Below, piece after piece: positions 60,194 through 64,000 of a stretch of DNA of 64,000 bases. Within the stretch, counting starts at the first letter, position 1. Each line of letters begins with the position of its first letter. This DNA is from Chitinophaga oryzae. Lineage in GTDB: Bacteria > Bacteroidota > Bacteroidia > Chitinophagales > Chitinophagaceae. The stretch is from contig NZ_CP051204.2 in NCBI RefSeq assembly GCF_012516375.2, positions 1,364,001-1,428,000 of the forward strand, given 5' to 3'. The notes below the pieces were generated by a model. The model was not told where the DNA came from. It saw only the letters and a program-made list of their open reading frames with translations, and ran no database searches. The translations under genes and the position numbers were made by a program.

Positions 60194-61192
60194 ATGAACA
60201 ACCATCAATTTCGTCATACGCAGACGGCCCACTGTGAAAGCGGTGTTATCTCCAACCTGCTGGGACATCATGGCCTGAAGATCAGCGAGCCGATGGCATT
60301 TGGCATTGGCGCCGGCATCTTTTTCGCGCACCTTCCCTTTGTAAAAGTGAACGGTGTGCCGGGCACGACCTATCGTATCTGGCCAGGCGCTATTTTTCAA
60401 CGGGTGTGTAAGCGGCTGGGGGTGAAAATGGAGACCGCAAAATTCTCTTCCCCGGAAAAAGGGATGGCCGCGCTGGACCGTGTAGTGGCCGACGGCACGC
60501 CGGTAGGGCTGCTTTCCAGCGTTTATTACCTGCCTTATTTCCCGCCTTCCTATCGTTTCCATTTCAATGCCCACAACCTGGTGGTATACGGCAAAAGAGA
60601 CGACCAGTACCTGGTAAGTGATCCGGTGATGGACACCGTGACCGAGATAGATCCCGACAGCCTGGCGCAGGCCCGCTTTGCCAAAGGCTTTCCGGCCCCC
60701 AAAGGGAAAATGTACTACCCGGTATACGTCCCCGGAAAAGCGTCTTTCGAAAAACCAATTAAAGAAGGGATTGCACAGACCTGTCACTATATGCTGAAAA
60801 TCCCTTTCCCGATGTTCGGGGTAAAGGGTATCCGTTTCCTGGCCAACCGGGTAAAAGATTATCCGCAGAAAGTGGGAGAGCGCAAATCCGCGCTTTACCT
60901 GGGCAACGTGATCCGGATGCAGGAGGAGATAGGTACCGGCGGCGCCGGCTTCCGTTTCGTATATGCTGCTTTCCTGCAGGAATCAGCGGAGTTACTGAAC
61001 AAGCCCGAGCTGAGCCGCCTGGCTACAGAACTTACACAGGCCGGAGATCTTTGGCGTAATTTCGCCTTTTCGGCTGGCAGGGTATGCAAAAGCCGGTCGG
61101 CCGACAACGTGTCTTACAAAGAGCTGAGCGAAATGTTAATACAGTGTGCCGCAGCGGAAGAGGCCTTTTTCAAAAAGCTGGCGAAAATTTAG
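60194..61192 (+). CDS. BtrH-like N-terminal domain protein, pigment cluster
   Basis: A protein of 332 residues. The start FRHTQTAHCESGVISNLLGH contains the conserved cysteine of the BtrH/cysteine-peptidase-like fold, and FHFNAHNLVVYGK the conserved histidine; residues about 130-150 (VSDPVMDTVTEIDPD) fit the peptidase C39-like core. BtrH of butirosin biosynthesis is an acyl-transferring enzyme that uses an ACP-bound substrate. Here it may join the aryl-polyene acid and the dialkylresorcinol, or load a starter unit; this is inferred. ATG at 60194 chosen, because the upstream frame lies in the repeat. Confidence 0.8.
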   Translation: MNNHQFRHTQTAHCESGVISNLLGHHGLKISEPMAFGIGAGIFFAHLPFVKVNGVPGTTYRIWPGAIFQRVCKRLGVKMETAKFSSPEKGMAALDRVVADGTPVGLLSSVYYLPYFPPSYRFHFNAHNLVVYGKRDDQYLVSDPVMDTVTEIDPDSLAQARFAKGFPAPKGKMYYPVYVPGKASFEKPIKEGIAQTCHYMLKIPFPMFGVKGIRFLANRVKDYPQKVGERKSALYLGNVIRMQEEIGTGGAGFRFVYAAFLQESAELLNKPELSRLATELTQAGDLWRNFAFSAGRVCKSRSADNVSYKELSEMLIQCAAAEEAFFKKLAKI

Positions 61193-61200
61193 GAATTTAA

Positions 61201-61283
61201 ATATTTTGATATTTTGACATTTGGTTATTGGAGTTGCGGAGAATCCGTAAATCCAATAACCAAATAAAAAAATAACCCAATAA
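61201..61283. repeat. Palindromic element, TTATTTGG class
   Basis: ATTTGGTTATTGGA (61219-61232) and its exact complement (61252-61265), with a small inner stem CGGA/TCCG at 61237-61247. Flanking units ATATTTTGATATTTTGAC (from 61201) and AAATAAAAAAATAACCCAAT (to 61283) are degenerate. It starts eight bases after the BtrH-like stop codon. Confidence 0.85.
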
Positions 61284-61285
61284 GG

Positions 61286-62032
61286 ATGGCAAGTATAGCG
61301 GTAAAGGAATTGTGTAAAACCTATAAAGGCGCGGCGGAAGCCACGCTCAAAGGATTGACGTTTGCCTTTCCGGAAGGGAAAATCGGCGGGTTGCTGGGAC
61401 CTAACGGGGCCGGCAAAACGACGACCATTTCTATTTTGTGCGGCCTGGTAAGGGCTGACAGCGGGAACGTGATGATACACGGGCTGCCGCAGGACGCCGC
61501 TCACCGGGAGCAGATAAAAAAAATTATCGGCATTGTGCCGCAACAGATAGCCCTGTATCCCCAGTTGTCGGCAGTCGAAAACCTCACTTATTTCGGCAAC
61601 CTGTACGGGTTTAAGGGTAAAGTGCTGTACGACCGGATCATGCATTATCTCGAAGTGTTTGGGCTGGAAAAGAGTGCACACAAAGAAATTCACAAATATT
61701 CGGGGGGCATGAAACGCCGTGCGAACATTATCGCCGCTATCCTGCATGAACCCGATTTGCTGATACTGGACGAGCCTACCGCAGGGGTGGACGTACAGTC
61801 GCGCAGCATGATCCTGCAATTCCTGCGCCGCTACAACGAGCAGGGGGCCAGTATCCTGTACACCTCCCATCTGCTGGAAGAAGCGCAGTCGCTTTGTGAC
61901 GAGGTGGTGATCATGGACGAGGGTAAAATGATACTCCAGGGCAAGCCCGAACTGTTGATCAGTGCGCTGCCAGAATGCCGCAACCTGGAAGATGTTTTTT
62001 TACATTATACCGGGCATGCATTGCGGGATTAA
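61286..62032 (+). CDS. ABC transporter ATP-binding protein, pigment cluster
   Basis: A protein of 248 residues with Walker [18 protein letters not shown] (about 36-52), signature [17 protein letters not shown] and Walker [13 protein letters not shown] (about 165). The family is the DrrA/CcmA-like export group. The permease gene starts 17 bases later. Together they probably export or translocate the pigment or an intermediate toward the outer membrane, where flexirubins reside; the substrate is inference from context. Confidence 0.9.
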   Translation: MASIAVKELCKTYKGAAEATLKGLTFAFPEGKIGGLLGPNGAGKTTTISILCGLVRADSGNVMIHGLPQDAAHREQIKKIIGIVPQQIALYPQLSAVENLTYFGNLYGFKGKVLYDRIMHYLEVFGLEKSAHKEIHKYSGGMKRRANIIAAILHEPDLLILDEPTAGVDVQSRSMILQFLRRYNEQGASILYTSHLLEEAQSLCDEVVIMDEGKMILQGKPELLISALPECRNLEDVFLHYTGHALRD

Positions 62033-62049
62033 CAAAATGAAAGAAAGCT

Positions 62050-63342
62050 ATGCTTAGATTACTGGCTACCATAAGAAAAGAATGGCAGCTGCTGTTGCGC
62101 GATAAAACGGGGCTGACACTGCTGTTTGTCATGCCGGTGGTCCTGATCACCGTGATGGCCCTGATACAGGATGCGCCTTTTAAGGATTACCAGGACGTGA
62201 AGTTCGATATCCTGACGGTAGACAACGATCACGGCCGCCTGGGCAAATATGTCCGGGAGGGGCTGGCATCAGGCGGACAGTTCAATATTATCGATACGCT
62301 GGACGGTCGGCCTGTTACCGAGCAGCAGGCCCGGGAGCTGGTCAACAACGGCCGGTATAAAATCAGCATTATCGTGCCGGCCGGCGCTACAGCGGCTATT
62401 GTGAGCAATGCCAACCGGATTGTGAACGATATCACGCAACGGATGGGCATGAGCGTGTCGCTGCCGGTAAAAAAGGGAGCCGACTCCATGAATGTGGTCA
62501 TTTACTTCGACCCGGCGGCTAAAAAAGCTTTTAAAGGCGCCATTCACCAGGCGCTGGATAATTTCCTGACGCAGGTGGAAACGGACATGTTGCTGGACCG
62601 GATAAAGCAGCAGCTGCGCAACAAGGACGTACAGGCTACGCCGGAAGATACCCTGCCCATCCGTTTGCAGGCCGTGGGACTGAAGGAACATGCCACCGGC
62701 AACAGCAAACAGCTGGACGTGGTGTCTAACTCGGTGCAGCATAACGTGCCTGCCTGGAGCATTTTTGCGATGTTTTTTATCGTGATCCCAATTGCCGGTA
62801 ATATGATCCGCGAGCGGGAAGACGGTAGTTTGTTGAGAATGAAGCTGATACCCGGTTCTTATCTGTTGATCCTGGCGGGAAAGATGTTGTTTTTCGTGGG
62901 TATCTGCCTGTTACAGTTTTACCTGATGATGCTCGTCGGCATTTATGCGATGCCGCTGCTGGACCTGCCCAGGCTGGCAATGGGGCACGACCAGGGCGCT
63001 ACGTTGCTGGTAGCCGGCGCCATAGGACTGGCGGCCACGGCCTACGGAATACTGATCGGGACGCTTTTCAAGACACCTAACCAGGCCCTGAACTTCGGCG
63101 CTATCTCTATTGTGATCCTGTCGGCCATCGGCGGTATCTGGATACCGCTGGAAGTGATGCCGGCCAACATGCAGGTAATCGGCCGCCTGTCGCCGCTCAG
63201 CTGGGGATTGGACGCTATCAACGATATTTACCTGCGTAACGGCGATATAGGCTATGTGTGGAAGAACGTGTTGCGTCTTGTGCTGACGGGCGGGGTGATG
63301 CTGGCCGTTGCCGGATACGTGGAAAAACGAAGAATGAACTGA
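62050..63342 (+). CDS. ABC-2 type permease, pigment cluster
   Basis: A protein of 430 residues: one N-terminal membrane segment (LLFVMPVVLITVMALIQD, about 22-40), a large periplasmic domain (about 45-230), and five or six C-terminal segments (SIFAMFFIVIPIAGNMI ... GGVMLAVAGYVEKRR), the standard ABC-2 export layout. Partner of the ATPase just upstream. Same strand and close spacing make it one operon. Confidence 0.88.
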   Translation: MLRLLATIRKEWQLLLRDKTGLTLLFVMPVVLITVMALIQDAPFKDYQDVKFDILTVDNDHGRLGKYVREGLASGGQFNIIDTLDGRPVTEQQARELVNNGRYKISIIVPAGATAAIVSNANRIVNDITQRMGMSVSLPVKKGADSMNVVIYFDPAAKKAFKGAIHQALDNFLTQVETDMLLDRIKQQLRNKDVQATPEDTLPIRLQAVGLKEHATGNSKQLDVVSNSVQHNVPAWSIFAMFFIVIPIAGNMIREREDGSLLRMKLIPGSYLLILAGKMLFFVGICLLQFYLMMLVGIYAMPLLDLPRLAMGHDQGATLLVAGAIGLAATAYGILIGTLFKTPNQALNFGAISIVILSAIGGIWIPLEVMPANMQVIGRLSPLSWGLDAINDIYLRNGDIGYVWKNVLRLVLTGGVMLAVAGYVEKRRMN

Positions 63343-63434
63343 TAAACTATTTTCTAAACAACAGTAAAACTGTATTTTTACTCCCCACAAAGGGAATCCC
63401 TGTGTACAGACGGGGATAAACCTACAACTTGATT

Positions 63435-63692
63435 ATGGAAGATTTAAAAAGCAAACTCAAAGCGCAGATCATTGAAGCATTAAATCTGCAGGATACCAAA
63501 CCGGAAGATATTGACGACAATGCTCCTTTATTTGGTGAGGGGCTTGGTCTGGACAGCATCGATTCCCTGGAGCTGATGGTGTTACTGGAAAGGCAATATC
63601 ATATTAAAGTGGAAGATCCGCGCGAAGGACGCAAGATCCTGCAGTCCGTGCAATCCATGGCCGATTTTATCCAATCCAAACAGCCGGCATAA
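63435..63692 (+). CDS. Acyl carrier protein, pigment cluster
   Basis: A protein of 85 residues with the phosphopantetheine serine in GLGLDSIDSLELMVLLE (the DSxxS/L motif, about residue 38) and the acidic helical character of ACPs. It is a dedicated ACP of the flexirubin/aryl-polyene type pathway rather than the fatty-acid ACP. ATG at 63435 chosen over a TTG two codons earlier. Confidence 0.9.
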   Translation: MEDLKSKLKAQIIEALNLQDTKPEDIDDNAPLFGEGLGLDSIDSLELMVLLERQYHIKVEDPREGRKILQSVQSMADFIQSKQPA

Positions 63693-63705
63693 GTAAGAAG
63701 CTGAT

Positions 63706-64000
63706 ATGGCGGAAAGAGTGTTTATAACAGGGATGGGAATGATCACCGCCATAGGTGATAATGTGGCTGAAAACCTGGAACAATTGCGGCAACAACGCAG
63801 TGGCCTTGGTTATACCAGTTATATCGATACCATTTACAAACAGGTATTGCCGGTAGCGGAAGTAAAGCATCCCAACGACGCTTTGGCGGCCCTTGCCGGC
63901 ATCGCTCTCCGGGAAGGATATACCCGCACAACATTGCTGGGGCTCACCGCTATGCGGGAAGCGTTGCAGCAGGCAGGCATTACCGATGTACAAACAGCCC
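63706..64000 (+). CDS. Beta-ketoacyl-ACP synthase, 5' part
   Basis: A frame open from ATG at 63706 to the window edge (98 codons), so it has no stop here. The first residues, AERVFITGMGMITAIGDNV, are the standard opening of KAS I/II-type condensing enzymes, and LLGLTAMREALQQAGI is the expected helix. It starts 13 bases after the ACP gene. In such clusters the first ketosynthase builds the polyene chain. The catalytic cysteine lies beyond the edge. Confidence 0.85.
   Translation, partial: MAERVFITGMGMITAIGDNVAENLEQLRQQRSGLGYTSYIDTIYKQVLPVAEVKHPNDALAALAGIALREGYTRTTLLGLTAMREALQQAGITDVQTA

Overview
The window reads as chromosomal DNA of a Bacteroidota bacterium of the Chitinophaga type. The evidence is two PorP/SprF outer-membrane proteins, secreted proteins carrying both known type IX secretion (T9SS) sorting domains, SusD-phylum style promoters (TAnnTTTG boxes close to start codons, few Shine-Dalgarno sites), a ligase-associated DNA-repair gene set, and the first genes of a flexirubin-type (aryl polyene-dialkylresorcinol) pigment cluster. 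I see no rRNA, tRNA, CRISPR array, prophage or insertion sequence. Gene order looks like ordinary vertically inherited chromosome.

Layout. 1-1.35 kb: the 3' end of a PorP/SprF gene and a beta-barrel protein. 1.5-3.3 kb: a phosphonatase-like HAD hydrolase with an FAD oxidoreductase (predicted aminophosphonate breakdown). 3.9-9.4 kb: LOG-family hydrolase, O-methyltransferase, LysM glucosaminidase, hypoxanthine phosphoribosyltransferase, VWA protein. 9.4-13.7 kb: two rRNA methyltransferases (RlmK-like, RlmI-like) around the chaperone genes dnaJ and grpE. 13.8-28.2 kb: a minus-strand T9SS locus with a tiny type A CTD protein, a PorP/SprF protein and three very large PKD-repeat proteins with type B (gliding-motility-associated) C-termini; the last two are tandem paralogues. 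28.2-38.9 kb: mostly housekeeping genes (TPMT-like methyltransferase, rhodanese-thioredoxin, M32 carboxypeptidase, Nif3, zinc-ribbon protein, RecN, FabI). 39-56.4 kb: LolD, HDAC-like deacetylase, PdeM and Lhr-type helicase, a purine permease, LD-carboxypeptidase, an Lrp/MFS divergent pair, ATP-dependent DNA ligase and its partner exonuclease, a binding-protein-like lipoprotein, GuaA. 57.4-64 kb: start of the pigment cluster (DarA-like, DarB-like, small protein, BtrH-like, ABC exporter pair, ACP, truncated ketosynthase).

The most unusual signal lies between the genes. At least ten intergenic gaps hold long inverted repeats whose arms are themselves tandem copies of a short unit. Three unit classes recur: TTCGTAA, CGCAAAG and TATTTTGA/TTATTTGG. 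Most begin within a few bases of a stop codon. The arms are perfect or nearly so (up to 36 bp perfect), and in one element a one-base variant of the unit is mirrored in both arms, while the loops are unrelated. This looks like a family of intergenic palindromes that grow or are corrected by an arm-copying process.
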